Made by a program: the position numbers and the translations under genes. From NCBI GenBank assembly GCA_041666525.1, contig JBAYGT010000001.1:124001-188000 (forward strand): a stretch of 64,000 nt of DNA. Direction: 5' to 3'. The notes under the pieces were generated by a model. That model was not told where the DNA came from. It worked only from the letters and a program-made list of their open reading frames with translations, and did no database searches. Positions 26,301 through 35,358 of the stretch are shown here, one piece after another. This DNA comes from JBAXTZ01 sp041666525 (GTDB taxonomy: Bacteria; Bacillota; Negativicutes; JBAXTZ01). How positions within the stretch are numbered: position 1 is the first letter of the stretch; every line of letters starts with the position of its first letter.

Positions 26301-26683
26301 CGTAACCCTTTTCTCCGATTCCTTATTATGCGGCTTTTTAAATTACTAATTATTCCCGGATGGTTGATATCACCAACAGAAGTGGAAGCATGCCGCTTCG
26401 AATAACAAGAAAATACGCTGCACTCGTTTTTTGCATCCCAACACTCTTTATGGTGTGCAGAATGGCAATATGGACACAAAATTCGTTCACTATATTGATC
26501 AATTTCATTGCGGCAACATGGACATAACTCAATATTCGGTTGCATATTAATTTCTGCCAAGTCTTGCGCTTCGTCAATTGGCAATGCCGCTATTTCAGCA
26601 ATGCCATTTTGAAATTCACCGCATATTCGACATTTTTCTTCATTATCCAGCATTTTAGCGCCGCAAAAATTACAATATTTCAT
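23399..26683 (-). CDS. Double-module zinc-finger/transmembrane/WD40 protein
   Basis: A 1094-residue protein whose architecture appears twice. Module 1: zinc ribbon (C4, C7, C18, C21), a RING-like treble-clef segment (C54, C57, C70, C73, H78, C81, C88, C93), one membrane helix (about 127-149), then about 12 WD40 repeats (165-652). Module 2: a second RING-like segment (C686, C689, C702, C705, H710, C713, C721, C724), a second helix (about 772-793), then seven WD40 repeats (797-1085). No catalytic domain is seen. Prokaryotic RING-type fingers joined to membrane helices and WD40 repeats are known from domain surveys, usually without assigned function. It stands alone between the lipid kinase and the TGS-kinase gene. 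A scaffold or surface-sensing role is inference. Confidence 0.85.
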   Translation of the reverse strand: MKYCNFCGAKMLDNEEKCRICGEFQNGIAEIAALPIDEAQDLAEINMQPNIELCPCCRNEIDQYSERILCPYCHSAHHKECWDAKNECSVFSCYSKRHASTSVGDINHPGIISNLKSRIIRNRRKGLRVLAGLLTICLLLFMVAGGWYFICKDPLRIIKKFINNKPEVTALSLTETGNKLAAGLNDGSVELWDIRRETPLSKVVAFDQTIDFVMFTPKYADNIVTGGNGGETKMFSTSNSAFLRTLKSGKERVQAAVCFDGGNKLAVGNDSGELAVYEVSQGAVRSTNKIHQGKILALGMDKKNIIVSVSDDKKVFVTDITTGKMLKEIALPFAPQHLTLSSDNNVVAVADNTGNIVLINVLFGKIVNSYRVQIEISALAVKKDGTVLIAGADGQISIVSNNGNIKKQFLAGRKDSGTVLALDLSESKLYTAGKSMTIKQWNLSSLKCDKAMARRDIWLENAVVSNDGTLIAIGQTNGEIKIFDADSGETVKTLIGHSDLVRSVAFSEDGKRLVSGGDDKTVKIWNLATGSSKNLKGHKGWVKSVAFSPDGKVVASGSFDSTVKIWDAETGEEEHNLTGHDAWVRDVEFSPDGKHLATCGDDKQIKIWNVATGECEKTMTGHDRWVNDVQFSDDGKQLISAGGDGTEKVWDIDTEKCLSTIQEQNDLRNSMIYAADGKMFAEKTVCAFCSQEVRPGDVIAICDNCKSPQHVTCWRENGSKCVVCGQNISKPQEIGVDFNRMYANQKNGRSEWLQKLFKTNTGSNITIFSNMKVLIFSVIVLLLLLVLIVYYFVKEPRVRTIAAHNYWIEALKFSKNGKYLASGSGDGTAKIWSARSGSFIRTLKASNYPIEAITFLGVSSVLVTVGWEKVLRLWNMEDSSNTGTLVGHNQIIYAVSSSREGNVLVSAAGDNSIRIWDVASQSCIRTIRGHIASVFGVVVSPDGSKIASCSSDRSVKIWNFDGSLSISLAGHDAAVRCLDFHPNGYLLASGSDGGDIIIWNQKTGERVKSLVGHTKRVRSLVFSHKGEMLASCGDDNTVIVWDVRSGNQIEVLKGHTDRVCAVAFSVDDKRVASGGDDRVIKIWRLKRSLRAKIN

Positions 26684-26744
26684 TTTTTTCCTCGCAAAAT
26701 ACTACCTAATGTCATTTTACCTTACAACAACTCATTTCTCAAAC

Positions 26745-26774
26745 AAAAAAGCCTCAGCAAAACTGCTGCGGCTT
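26745..26774 (-). terminator. Intrinsic terminator after the TGS-uridine kinase gene
   Basis: An 11-bp stem with one mismatch (minus strand AAGCCGCAGCA and TGCTGAGGCTT) followed by a T-run. It lies 22 bases after the kinase stop codon, in the 112-base gap before the WD40-protein gene. Confidence 0.85.
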
Positions 26775-26795
26775 AAATACATCTTATATTAAGTG

Positions 26796-28457
26796 CTATT
26801 TGTAAAAACAAGAATTCCCGATAAATTCACGAAGTATTGATGTTGGCGGAATATTGCTCTCATCGTCTATCAGGCAGAAATACCCCAAAAATTTCAACAA
26901 CCGCTGTGCCTCATAATACTGAATTTCATCTTTACCAATTTCGGCTAGCAACGGCAACGCGTAACGCCGCAAAACAGCTAATTCGTAAATTAACGCGGAG
27001 TTAAACATTACGTCCGCATCTTCCTGATAAGGAAAAATGTTTTTCTCCTCACCCCGGCGTACCGATTTCCACATTTTCAAAGTATTTAGTGCCGAATTTC
27101 CGCGATACTTGTTATCGCGAACAATTCGGCGAATCAATCGCGCCTCTGTTGTCGGAATCCGGTTGTGATTATCGATTGAAAGCTGAGTCAGCGCACTGAT
27201 GTAAATTTTGAATTTATTTTTTCGCAAAACCGATGCTGTCAATTTATCATTCAACCCATGAATTCCTTCGATAAGCAACATTTGATCAGCTTTTAACTGA
27301 ATGCGCCGTTTTCCTTTGATTCGTCTGCCAGCCTTGAAATCAAAAGTTGGCAACAAAACTTCTTCACCATTTAATAATTGCTGCAAATGCATATTAAATA
27401 ATTCCAAATCAATTGCTTCAAGCGCTTCAAAATCGAATTCGTCTCGTTCGTCCTTCGGCGTACGTTCACGGTCGACAAAATAATCATCCAGTGAAACCGG
27501 CACCGGTCGCAACCCGTTTACCTGAAGCTGAATCCTTAAACGATTGGCAAATGTCGTCTTTCCCGATGAAGACGGACCGGCAATCAAGACTACCCGTGCA
27601 TCCGGTTTTGCTAAAATCGCATCAGCAATTTGAGCGAGTTTCTTTTCATGCAACGCCTCAGCCACTCTGATTATTTCATTAGCGCCGCCATTGGTAATAT
27701 GCTCGTTAAGATCTGACAAATAACGGCAATCGAGAATTTTGCCCCATTGCTCAGCTTCGTGAAATACCTGAGCAAGATTGGGTTGATCGACAAAATCCGG
27801 CAATCGATCCGGCTGTGCTTTATCAGGCACCAACAAAACTATACCGCTTGGTGGATAATATTCGAGCGAGAAAACGCGCAAATATTCAGTGTTTGGCACT
27901 AATGATCCATAAAAGTAATCGTAATTATCACCACAAAAATATAAACGTACCTGTTCTAACTCAATTTGCTTGAGCAATTTTATTTTGCTGTGCTGACGCG
28001 TCACTTCAAACATCTCAATCGCAACCTGTTTATCAACAGCTTTTGAAAAAATCGGTAGTTTTTGAGCAACGATGTCACGCATTTTTTGTTCAATATTTCT
28101 AAAGTCGCCGGTTGTAAGCCTTCTTCCCATAGAAAGTTCGCAATAATAGCCCTTACCAATTGAGTTTCTGATAGAAACATCGCTGTTCTCATATAATTGC
28201 TTGACAGCCATTACCAATAAAAAAAACACACTTCTAAGATAAACCGTATTACCAATATCCGAACCGGTATCAAATAAATCAAACTCAACATCTTCATTGA
28301 TTATGGTATTTAAACTGGAAATACGTTTGTTTATCGATGCTGCCACAATCGGGTAGTGAAAGTGCCACTTGTATTCTTCGGCAATCAATTGCGCCGAAAC
28401 ACCTTTAGCATATTCCCGAACCGTACCGTCGGGAAAAGTCAACTTTATCAAGTCCAT
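26796..28457 (-). CDS. TGS-domain uridine kinase-like nucleoside kinase
   Basis: A 553-residue protein with an N-terminal TGS domain (residues 1-60), a threonyl-tRNA-synthetase-like second domain (about 70-250), and a C-terminal uridine kinase-like P-loop kinase (GPSSSGKTT at 294-302, then SLDDYFVDRERTP and FDFEALEAID). This fused form is widespread in Firmicutes and is annotated as uridine or nucleoside kinase; the true substrate and the reason for the synthetase-like part are unclear. The ATG follows a GGAG site. It lies downstream of the phosphate transporter gene with its own terminator. Confidence 0.88.
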   Translation of the reverse strand: MDLIKLTFPDGTVREYAKGVSAQLIAEEYKWHFHYPIVAASINKRISSLNTIINEDVEFDLFDTGSDIGNTVYLRSVFFLLVMAVKQLYENSDVSIRNSIGKGYYCELSMGRRLTTGDFRNIEQKMRDIVAQKLPIFSKAVDKQVAIEMFEVTRQHSKIKLLKQIELEQVRLYFCGDNYDYFYGSLVPNTEYLRVFSLEYYPPSGIVLLVPDKAQPDRLPDFVDQPNLAQVFHEAEQWGKILDCRYLSDLNEHITNGGANEIIRVAEALHEKKLAQIADAILAKPDARVVLIAGPSSSGKTTFANRLRIQLQVNGLRPVPVSLDDYFVDRERTPKDERDEFDFEALEAIDLELFNMHLQQLLNGEEVLLPTFDFKAGRRIKGKRRIQLKADQMLLIEGIHGLNDKLTASVLRKNKFKIYISALTQLSIDNHNRIPTTEARLIRRIVRDNKYRGNSALNTLKMWKSVRRGEEKNIFPYQEDADVMFNSALIYELAVLRRYALPLLAEIGKDEIQYYEAQRLLKFLGYFCLIDDESNIPPTSILREFIGNSCFYK

Positions 28458-28484
28458 TTTTTCTCCAAATATGCAACAATATCG

Positions 28485-29489
28485 CTACACAATCCAGGCA
28501 ATCAACTCTACACAACCATACGACAAAGCGCCAACAGCCATCGAACAGGGTATCGTCAAAAACCATGCCGAAAAAATTTTCCGGGCAGTCCCCCAACGCA
28601 CAGCATTCATGCGTTTGGCAGCTCCTACTCCCATGATTGAACATGATACTACATGAGTTGTGCTTACTGGCAAATGTAACAAAGTTGCTCCAAAAATTAT
28701 AACCGATGAATTGACATCGGCTGCAAATCCAGATAATGCGTCCAACTTAAAGATTTTTCCGCTCATGGTCTTTATGATTCGATAGCCCCCAATAGCAGTA
28801 CCTGAAGCCATAGCAAGCGAAGCTGCGATTTTTACCCAGAACGGTACTTCCATAGCCGAAATAAATCCGCCAGATAATAATGCCAGCGTAATAATACCCA
28901 TGCCTTTTTGCGCATCGTTTGAACCATTAGAGAATGCAATCATAGCCGCGGACATGATCTGCAATTTTTTGAACCGCCGATTGATTTTCAAAGGTGACCA
29001 TTTGCCAAAAATCCAAAAAAATATGATCATTATCACATATCCGAGAACCATTGCCATTAACGGCGAAAAAATCAGAGATTTGAAAATTTTCAATATTCCA
29101 TCAATCTTCAAAGCCGCCGGCCCACTTGACACCAATACCGCGCCAATAATTCCTCCCAACAAAGCGTGCGACGAACTGGAAGGAATGCCATAATACCACG
29201 TAAATAAATTCCAAAATATCGCACCAAACATTGCCGCTAATATTATTTCCGGGCTAATAAGTTTTGAGTCGGCAATGTCATCGCCAATGGTTTTGGCCAC
29301 ACCGGTGCTGTACATCGCACCCAAAAGATTCATAACTGCTGCCATCATTACAGCAACTTTCGGCGTTAAAGCACGGGTTGAAACTGCAGTAGATATTGCG
29401 TTCGCCGAATCATGAAATCCATTAATAAAATCGAAAATCAATGCCGAAGCTACGACAAAAATAATCAATATTAACGACATGCTAAGCAT
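28485..29489 (-). CDS. pit: Inorganic phosphate transporter, Pit family
   Basis: A 334-residue, roughly ten-helix phosphate permease of the PiT family. The two signature segments GFHDSANAISTAV (near residue 25) and SNGSNDAQKGMG (in the second half) are both present, reflecting the family's internal duplication. It takes up metal-phosphate with protons or sodium. The ATG overlaps the end of the DUF47 gene by eight bases; this gene pair is a common one, the DUF47 protein acting as a PhoU-like partner. Confidence 0.95.
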   Translation of the reverse strand: MLSMSLILIIFVVASALIFDFINGFHDSANAISTAVSTRALTPKVAVMMAAVMNLLGAMYSTGVAKTIGDDIADSKLISPEIILAAMFGAIFWNLFTWYYGIPSSSSHALLGGIIGAVLVSSGPAALKIDGILKIFKSLIFSPLMAMVLGYVIMIIFFWIFGKWSPLKINRRFKKLQIMSAAMIAFSNGSNDAQKGMGIITLALLSGGFISAMEVPFWVKIAASLAMASGTAIGGYRIIKTMSGKIFKLDALSGFAADVNSSVIIFGATLLHLPVSTTHVVSCSIMGVGAAKRMNAVRWGTARKIFSAWFLTIPCSMAVGALSYGCVELIAWIV

Positions 29490-30111
29490 ACTTCATCACC
29501 AAACCGCGGATAAAATGTGCAAAGTCATCGCAATGATCAAGCGCATTCTCCAATAATTCGAAAACTTCTTTCCATTTGATAACTTCTATTGGATCTGCAC
29601 AATTGGCAAACAAACTTGCTAATTCTCGATTATAAATCCTATCGCCCTCATCTTCTAACTCAATGATATTGTAACACTGCTCCAGTATCTCTTCGCGATT
29701 TTTTTTGATGCTTTGCATAAATTTAAATATTAAAAATAGTTCGTCTACGCACGACGCCAATAATCTGCTCATTTCTACTGCACCAGCAATCGGTTTTTTG
29801 ATTCTAAAAACCACCAGCCGATCCATTATTTCTTTTATCAATCCTACGAGATTTTTTAGTTTTTTGTTAATGGCAAATATTTCTTCCCGATCAATCGGTG
29901 TGATGAAACTTTGATTCAATTTGTCAATAACAGCTTCAGACAGCTCGATTGCAGCATAGTCAATATGCGATATTTTTTCGAAATTATCATTAATCAAATT
30001 CAAATCATCGAAAGCCGCAATCAACAATTCTGAACTCTGTTGCGACAATTTTGCCGAATCTAAAAACCACACAAAAAATTTGTCTTCTCGCGGTTTTAAA
30101 AACGAAAACAT
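29482..30111 (-). CDS. DUF47 (PhoU-like) phosphate transport regulator
   Basis: A 209-residue all-helical protein of the DUF47/YkaA group, related to PhoU, with the start MFSFLKPREDKFF typical of the family. The frame is open further upstream, but the GGAGG before 30111 lies inside the stop of the aminotransferase gene and fixes the start. It overlaps the Pit transporter gene and probably controls or assembles with it. Confidence 0.92.
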   Translation of the reverse strand: MFSFLKPREDKFFVWFLDSAKLSQQSSELLIAAFDDLNLINDNFEKISHIDYAAIELSEAVIDKLNQSFITPIDREEIFAINKKLKNLVGLIKEIMDRLVVFRIKKPIAGAVEMSRLLASCVDELFLIFKFMQSIKKNREEILEQCYNIIELEDEGDRIYNRELASLFANCADPIEVIKWKEVFELLENALDHCDDFAHFIRGLVMKYA

Positions 30112-30115
30112 TTTA

Positions 30116-31363
30116 CTATCCTCCGTGTTTTGATATAGCCGATTTAGTCTTTGCCGCGACACCGTAAATCTTATGCACTGGAACACCACAAATGGCCAGA
30201 CGCACTCCTTTTTCCAGCGCAACGCCAAAAATATTATCGTTGGCTAACTCTTGCCATACTGCCTGCGGATTTTTAGCCGGAATTGTTATAAAAAACCCGG
30301 CACGATATGGAAGATATTCTAATTGACAAATCTGCGCTTCGGTCTCAAAAAGTTGTGTACGGGCAGTTATCATATCAATATATTGCTTTCTTTCGAATTC
30401 AGTATTGGCAAATAACGTTTGATCTTTGTATACATCAACCAATATCTGCATAGCACCACGGTTGCAATTTGACCACGCCGCACGCGCCGCACGCTCGTTG
30501 ATTGTTTTGAATTCTTCAATCGCAGCTGCACTACTACTCACACCAACAAGCGCTCCGCAACGCTGACCATATAAAGTAAAGCTCTTTGACATTGAAAAAG
30601 CAATCAAGATTAGGATTTTTTTCGAAAGACCGCCAAATTTCCGCATAAACGCACGAACTTTGTTTCGTTCACCGGCAAAATCAATATAAGCTATATCGGC
30701 AACAAGCGTGATTTTTTTGTCAGTACGCCGTTGAGCGGTTGTTATCGAATCTATTACAACGTCCCATTCGGAATCCGTCAAGGAGTATCCAACCGGATTA
30801 TGCCCCGGCGAATTGATTATTATCAACAAACTGTCTTGTTTGTCAATCAGCTGATTGACTTTAATATCAAAATCAACCGCATTAAAACCATGCGCTTCAT
30901 TAAAAAACTCAAAGGTTTCGAACCGACGCTCGTTATTATCGGCCATTGTCCGGTACGGTCCCCAAAACCAATCATGTGTCAATATCGCATCATTTCTTTC
31001 GCTATAGCAAAATATCGAATTGCGAATAGCACCGGATCCACCGGGAGTTGCCACGACCGCAATATTGGCCTCTGGTCTGTTGTCCGCAAAAACTGCCTGC
31101 TCAACGGTCGCTAAATAATCCGGTGTACCGCTTATCGGTGCATATGCCGCAAAATCCGGCACCTTAAGCGAACGAAATAACCGTTCAACTGTAGGCAGAC
31201 AAACCAGATTTTCATCTTCATCATACACTGCGCCTAACGTGGCGTTGACAATGCTTTTCTTGCCCAAATTTTTTATTGCTGCCACACAAGCGTTGCTTGC
31301 ACCGAAAAATGGATCCGGCAAAACACGATTATCGATATGTGAAGCTGACATTCTCTCGGACAT
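30116..31363 (-). CDS. PLP-dependent class I aminotransferase (aromatic/aspartate type)
   Basis: A fold-type I aminotransferase of 415 residues. The PLP lysine lies in AFSMSKSFTLYGQRCG, the asparagine-aspartate part in NSPGHNPVGY and VADIAYIDF. The form is closest to the aspartate/tyrosine/aromatic aminotransferase group. It uses 2-oxoglutarate-type acceptors; the amino acid cannot be fixed. The ATG at 31363 has AGAGAGGG upstream; the longer frame to 31387 reads through this site. It is followed within five bases by the DUF47 gene and preceded by aspartate kinase, with which it may share amino-acid metabolism. Confidence 0.85.
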   Translation of the reverse strand: MSERMSASHIDNRVLPDPFFGASNACVAAIKNLGKKSIVNATLGAVYDEDENLVCLPTVERLFRSLKVPDFAAYAPISGTPDYLATVEQAVFADNRPEANIAVVATPGGSGAIRNSIFCYSERNDAILTHDWFWGPYRTMADNNERRFETFEFFNEAHGFNAVDFDIKVNQLIDKQDSLLIIINSPGHNPVGYSLTDSEWDVVIDSITTAQRRTDKKITLVADIAYIDFAGERNKVRAFMRKFGGLSKKILILIAFSMSKSFTLYGQRCGALVGVSSSAAAIEEFKTINERAARAAWSNCNRGAMQILVDVYKDQTLFANTEFERKQYIDMITARTQLFETEAQICQLEYLPYRAGFFITIPAKNPQAVWQELANDNIFGVALEKGVRLAICGVPVHKIYGVAAKTKSAISKHGG

Positions 31364-31414
31364 AACACTACCCTCTCTTAATATCACTTATTTGTTATTT
31401 TGTTGTATTGTAAT

Positions 31415-32653
31415 TTATTTTATCTCGTCATCTTTGTCAAAAAATTTGTTGTGAATAGCATTTACAGCTTCTTTTAAATATTTATTGTGAATCAGACAAG
31501 AAATACATATTTCCGAAGTACTAATTACATCAACATTAATGTCGGCTTCTGCTAAAGCACCAAACATCATTGCAGCAACCGCCGGCCTTCCCATCATTGA
31601 AGAACCGACCACGGATACTTTGGCCATGTTTTCTTCGATAATAACATCTGAACATTTTATTTCAGCACTAATTTTTTCCAATACATTGCGGGTGTGAAAC
31701 AGATCAGTACGTGGAACAGTGAACAGAATATCTTGTTTGCCAGTATCCACATCACGGTTACTCTGAACTATCATATCCACTTCAATATTGTTTTTTGCCA
31801 TTGTTTCAAAAACCCTGAACGCAACACCGGGCGCATCAGGAACACCATGCAAAACAATTTTTACGACGTTATTATCATGAGCCACACCGCGAATAACATA
31901 TTCCTTTTCGGACATCATAGTATACTTCCTCCGAATAATTGTTCCCTCTTCCATTGTAAAGGTTGAGCGGACATGAATATCAACTCCATAGTGCCCGCCC
32001 ATCTCGACAGCGCGTGGTTGCATAACTACTGCGCCCAGACGGGCCATTTCCAGCATATCATCATAGGTAATTTCATTCATTTTGCGTGCTTTTTTTACAA
32101 TACGCGGATCGGCGGTATATACGCCATCAACATCAGTAAATATCTCGCAAACATCGGCACGCAAGGCTCCGGCAAGACCAACGGCAGTTGTATCCGAGCC
32201 GCCACGCCCCAGTGTCGTAATATCACCGTCTTCGGTCACTCCTTGAAATCCGGCAACAATGACTATCTTACCATCATTTAGTGATTGTTGCACGCGAACA
32301 GGTTTAATTTCCTTGATCCGCGCTTTATTAAATATTTTGGTAGTTTTTATACCGGCTTGCTCGCCGGTATAAGACACTGCCGCCACTCCTAAACGCATAA
32401 ACGTCATCGCCATTAATGCAATTGATACCTGCTCACCAGTCGCCAGCAACATATCCATTTCACGCGGAAAAGAATCCGCAGTGACAGCTTCTGCCAAAGT
32501 CAGCAAATGATCTGTGGAATCGCCCATCGCTGAAACTACCAACACAATTTTATCGTCCGGCTTTCTCTCAGCCAAAACACGGTTGCAAATATTCAACATT
32601 TTTTCTGGCGTTGCTACCGAACTACCGCCAAATTTTTTAACAATTAAAGCCAT
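31415..32653 (-). CDS. lysC: Aspartate kinase
   Basis: Phosphorylates aspartate in the first step of lysine, threonine and methionine synthesis. The N-terminus MALIVKKFGGSSV carries the KFGGSS catalytic motif; a kinase domain of about 240 residues is followed by two ACT domains that usually bind lysine or threonine as feedback inhibitors. At 412 residues it is monofunctional. The ATG at 32653 has CGGAGG upstream. It is notable that the same organism both makes aspartate-family amino acids and ferments lysine. Confidence 0.96.
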   Translation of the reverse strand: MALIVKKFGGSSVATPEKMLNICNRVLAERKPDDKIVLVVSAMGDSTDHLLTLAEAVTADSFPREMDMLLATGEQVSIALMAMTFMRLGVAAVSYTGEQAGIKTTKIFNKARIKEIKPVRVQQSLNDGKIVIVAGFQGVTEDGDITTLGRGGSDTTAVGLAGALRADVCEIFTDVDGVYTADPRIVKKARKMNEITYDDMLEMARLGAVVMQPRAVEMGGHYGVDIHVRSTFTMEEGTIIRRKYTMMSEKEYVIRGVAHDNNVVKIVLHGVPDAPGVAFRVFETMAKNNIEVDMIVQSNRDVDTGKQDILFTVPRTDLFHTRNVLEKISAEIKCSDVIIEENMAKVSVVGSSMMGRPAVAAMMFGALAEADINVDVISTSEICISCLIHNKYLKEAVNAIHNKFFDKDDEIK

Positions 32654-32736
32654 TGTTCCTCCGTGTAAAAAAAGAAAAGTGAACTGAAACACGACAGAAA
32701 AACTTCAAGTCGTGTCTCACTTCACAAAATTTCCGA

Positions 32737-33108
32737 TCAAACCACTTTTATCTCTCGATCGTTTTCCCAAAGTCCATGAATGTTACAATACGCGGACGCG
32801 ATGATGCTACCGCTAGTTTGTAATTTTATTTTAGTTACTGCCACCGGATCGCCGACAACCGGCCCTTCCCCGTGCGCGTTAAATTCGAATTTACCAATAT
32901 CGAATGCAAATTTTCCTTCCAAAGGTTTAAAAAACAGCTGAATCCAACGAATATGATGCTCTACAGTATCAGGATGGGGAATTTCCTCGCCGACTGACAC
33001 CGATATTGTAAATTTTTCACCGGCCACAACAGTATCGGGCGCATTAATGACTGGCACGTGTTTTTCAGCTTTCCAATCTGCGCTTTGAATGACGTCAGAA
33101 AATTTCAT
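32737..33108 (-). CDS. Superoxide reductase (neelaredoxin/class II desulfoferrodoxin)
   Basis: A 123-residue superoxide reductase that turns superoxide into hydrogen peroxide without making oxygen. The catalytic lysine and iron ligands are visible: EKH (K16, H17), H45, H51, C108 and H111 (CNIHG). The N-terminal desulforedoxin domain of class I enzymes is absent, so this is the single-centre form. Electrons probably come from rubredoxin encoded elsewhere. It lies between secF and lysC on the same strand. Confidence 0.95.
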   Translation of the reverse strand: MKFSDVIQSADWKAEKHVPVINAPDTVVAGEKFTISVSVGEEIPHPDTVEHHIRWIQLFFKPLEGKFAFDIGKFEFNAHGEGPVVGDPVAVTKIKLQTSGSIIASAYCNIHGLWENDREIKVV

Positions 33109-33132
33109 AACTACCTCCTACTTATAGATCAG

Positions 33133-34014
33133 CTATTTAGTGAAAGAACGGGTTTTTAACGAAAGCCAAATTTGGCTGGCATTGAATATCGATGAATATG
33201 TTCCGCAGAAAAAACCAATCAATAACGCCAAACTAAAATTCTTTGTTGATTCACCACCAAAAAAATACAACGAAGCAGTACAAAACATAACTGTTGAAAC
33301 AGTATAAATCGAACGACGCATGGTCTGCCACAACGAAATATTCACTAGGGTTGGCAAGTCTTCGCCTTTTTTCATTTTTTTGAGATTTTCCCGAATTCTG
33401 TCAAAAATTACGATAGTATCATTAATCGAATAACCAAGTATTGTGAGTATCGCTGCAACAAATGTTGCATCGATTTCCCAGCCAAATATCGAAAACAATC
33501 CTAACACGATAAAAACATCGTGAAACAGCGCAATAATTCCGGAAATCGCAAAAGTAAATTCAAAACGAATAGTAATATACACAATCATTAGTGCAGCCGA
33601 TATTAATACCGCTAATATTGCATTTCTGGTAAGCTCCGACCCGATAATTGCGCCGACTTTTTCCGCGCGCAACATATCATAGTCACCAATAGCAGTCTTT
33701 GCCTTATCCAACAAGGCTCTTTCTTCCGCGACATCCAAGGCGCGGGTACGAATAAGCACTTCCTGCCCTTTGTCACTTTCTTCACTTCCAACCATTTGAA
33801 TTACCGGATTTTGTATATTTTCGGAATTCAAGAAAGTTCGCACCTGCTCAACCGTGACCGGCTGCTTAAATTTCAAATCCAGTAAAGAACCACCAGTGAA
33901 ATCAATGCCTAAATTAAATCCTCTGAAACCAATAGAAACCAATCCCGGAATTAGAATAAGCAAAGAAAAAACAAACCAAATTATACGTTTATGTACCAAA
34001 TCAAATTTTATCAT
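33133..34014 (-). CDS. secF: Protein translocase subunit SecF
   Basis: A membrane partner of SecD that uses the proton-motive force to complete protein export. It has about six membrane helices, with GFNLGIDFTGGSLLDLKF near the N-terminus and the conserved GYSINDTIVIFDRIREN in the later helices. The ATG at 34014 is ten bases after AGGGG; earlier in-frame starts sit on or too close to this site. It starts 13 bases after secD ends. Confidence 0.95.
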   Translation of the reverse strand: MIKFDLVHKRIIWFVFSLLILIPGLVSIGFRGFNLGIDFTGGSLLDLKFKQPVTVEQVRTFLNSENIQNPVIQMVGSEESDKGQEVLIRTRALDVAEERALLDKAKTAIGDYDMLRAEKVGAIIGSELTRNAILAVLISAALMIVYITIRFEFTFAISGIIALFHDVFIVLGLFSIFGWEIDATFVAAILTILGYSINDTIVIFDRIRENLKKMKKGEDLPTLVNISLWQTMRRSIYTVSTVMFCTASLYFFGGESTKNFSLALLIGFFCGTYSSIFNASQIWLSLKTRSFTK

Positions 34015-34027
34015 TTCAATCATACCC

Positions 34028-35236
34028 CTACACGCCAAACTTCTTGCCGTCTTTGCCGCTAAAACCGCTAATTAACCATTTAAGCATAAACTGGGTTCCA
34101 ACCAACGCGGTAGCAAGATTTAGCACAATACCTAACCCAAGATTAAGCGCAAAGCCTTTTACCAGACTTGTGCCAAGAATATACAAAATCGCCGCTGCAA
34201 TAAAAGTTGTCGCATGAGCGTCAATTACGGTAGCAAAAGCCCGGGAAAACCCTGCATCCATTGCTGCACGTAACGTTTTTCCGGCGCGAAACTCTTCCTT
34301 GAAACGTTCAAATATTAAAATATTAGTATCCACCGCCATCCCCATTGACAAAATTAAGCCGGCAATACCAGGCAACGTTAACGTCGCTCCCAATAACTTT
34401 AAACACCCTAATAACAAAACTACATACAGCAATAACGCAACGTTAGCCACAAATCCGGCCATACGATACACTATTAACATGAATAACACAATGGCAACGA
34501 TGCCGATCAAGAAAGCCCACTGACTTTTTGCTTTTGAGTCAGCACCAAGTGTAGGTCCGATAGTACGAGTTTCCAATATCTCGACTTTTACCGGCAAAGC
34601 TCCTGATCTAAGCAACACAGCTAACCTTTGTGCTTCATCAAGCGATTTTTCGCCGGTAATAATTGCCTTACCGTCAGGAATTGCCGATTCAACAATCGGG
34701 TTGGTCAACACCTGATTGTCAAGCAGAATGGCGATATGCTTACCGACATTTGCCGCAGTTGCATCCCCAAACAGCTTGGCTCCTTCAGCTGTGAATTCCA
34801 AATTGACAATTGCACGATTATTGCCATCCATTTGCGCTTTGGAATCCTTTAAGTCCTTTCCAGATAACAAAGATTTACCGGATTCATCTCTGAATTCCAG
34901 GTACCCGGTCTTGCCCAGCATTTCTATGGCCTTCTCCGGGTCTTTAACTCCGGGAAGTTCAACGATAATACGATGTGAACCTTGTTCGCGCTGAATAATC
35001 GGTTCGGTCAGTCCCAACCCGTTTACGCGCAACTCAATAATTTTCTGAACACGGTTCATAGCATCTTCGTCGACTTTAGCGTCTTTAGTGTCAACCGCCT
35101 GAACAACAACGTGTGTTCCTCCTTGCAAATCAAGGCCTTGCCGAATCGACATCGCCAACGGTTGAACAAAATATCCACACACTGCGATAATAATTACCAC
35201 TAAAATAGCAAATCTACTGAAATTTCCCTTCCCCAA
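34028..35236 (-). CDS. secD: Protein translocase subunit SecD
   Basis: The SecD export factor, about 402 residues, with an N-terminal helix, an extracytoplasmic P1 region (IRQGLDLQGGTHVVVQAVD), and six helices with LSMGMAVDTNILIFERFKEE. The frame allows an ATG at 35248, but GGAGG overlaps that codon and fits a TTG start at 35236 (MGKGNFSRF). A housekeeping promoter lies 30-60 bases upstream. It forms an operon with secF. Confidence 0.95.
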   Translation of the reverse strand: MGKGNFSRFAILVVIIIAVCGYFVQPLAMSIRQGLDLQGGTHVVVQAVDTKDAKVDEDAMNRVQKIIELRVNGLGLTEPIIQREQGSHRIIVELPGVKDPEKAIEMLGKTGYLEFRDESGKSLLSGKDLKDSKAQMDGNNRAIVNLEFTAEGAKLFGDATAANVGKHIAILLDNQVLTNPIVESAIPDGKAIITGEKSLDEAQRLAVLLRSGALPVKVEILETRTIGPTLGADSKAKSQWAFLIGIVAIVLFMLIVYRMAGFVANVALLLYVVLLLGCLKLLGATLTLPGIAGLILSMGMAVDTNILIFERFKEEFRAGKTLRAAMDAGFSRAFATVIDAHATTFIAAAILYILGTSLVKGFALNLGLGIVLNLATALVGTQFMLKWLISGFSGKDGKKFGV

Positions 35237-35267
35237 GGCAACCTCCATATCTCAATTTAACAGCGAT

Positions 35268-35296
35268 ATTATAGACTATTCACAAATAATATTCAA
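35268..35296 (-). promoter_or_regulatory. Sigma-A-type promoter of secDF
   Basis: Minus-strand TTGAAT (35291-35296) and TATAAT (35268-35273) with a 17-base spacer, 30 bases upstream of the preferred secD start. Confidence 0.75.
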
Positions 35297-35358
35297 CATA
35301 AAGCTTGAACTACAGTTTTTTCATTTCAAAACCAAACAATAACTAATTAACGCCACAC

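Noticed and set aside
24388..28640. Numerous open frames of 60-230 codons opposite or across the WD40 and kinase genes
   Set aside because: They lack ribosome sites and protein-like composition and mirror the codon structure of the real minus-strand genes.
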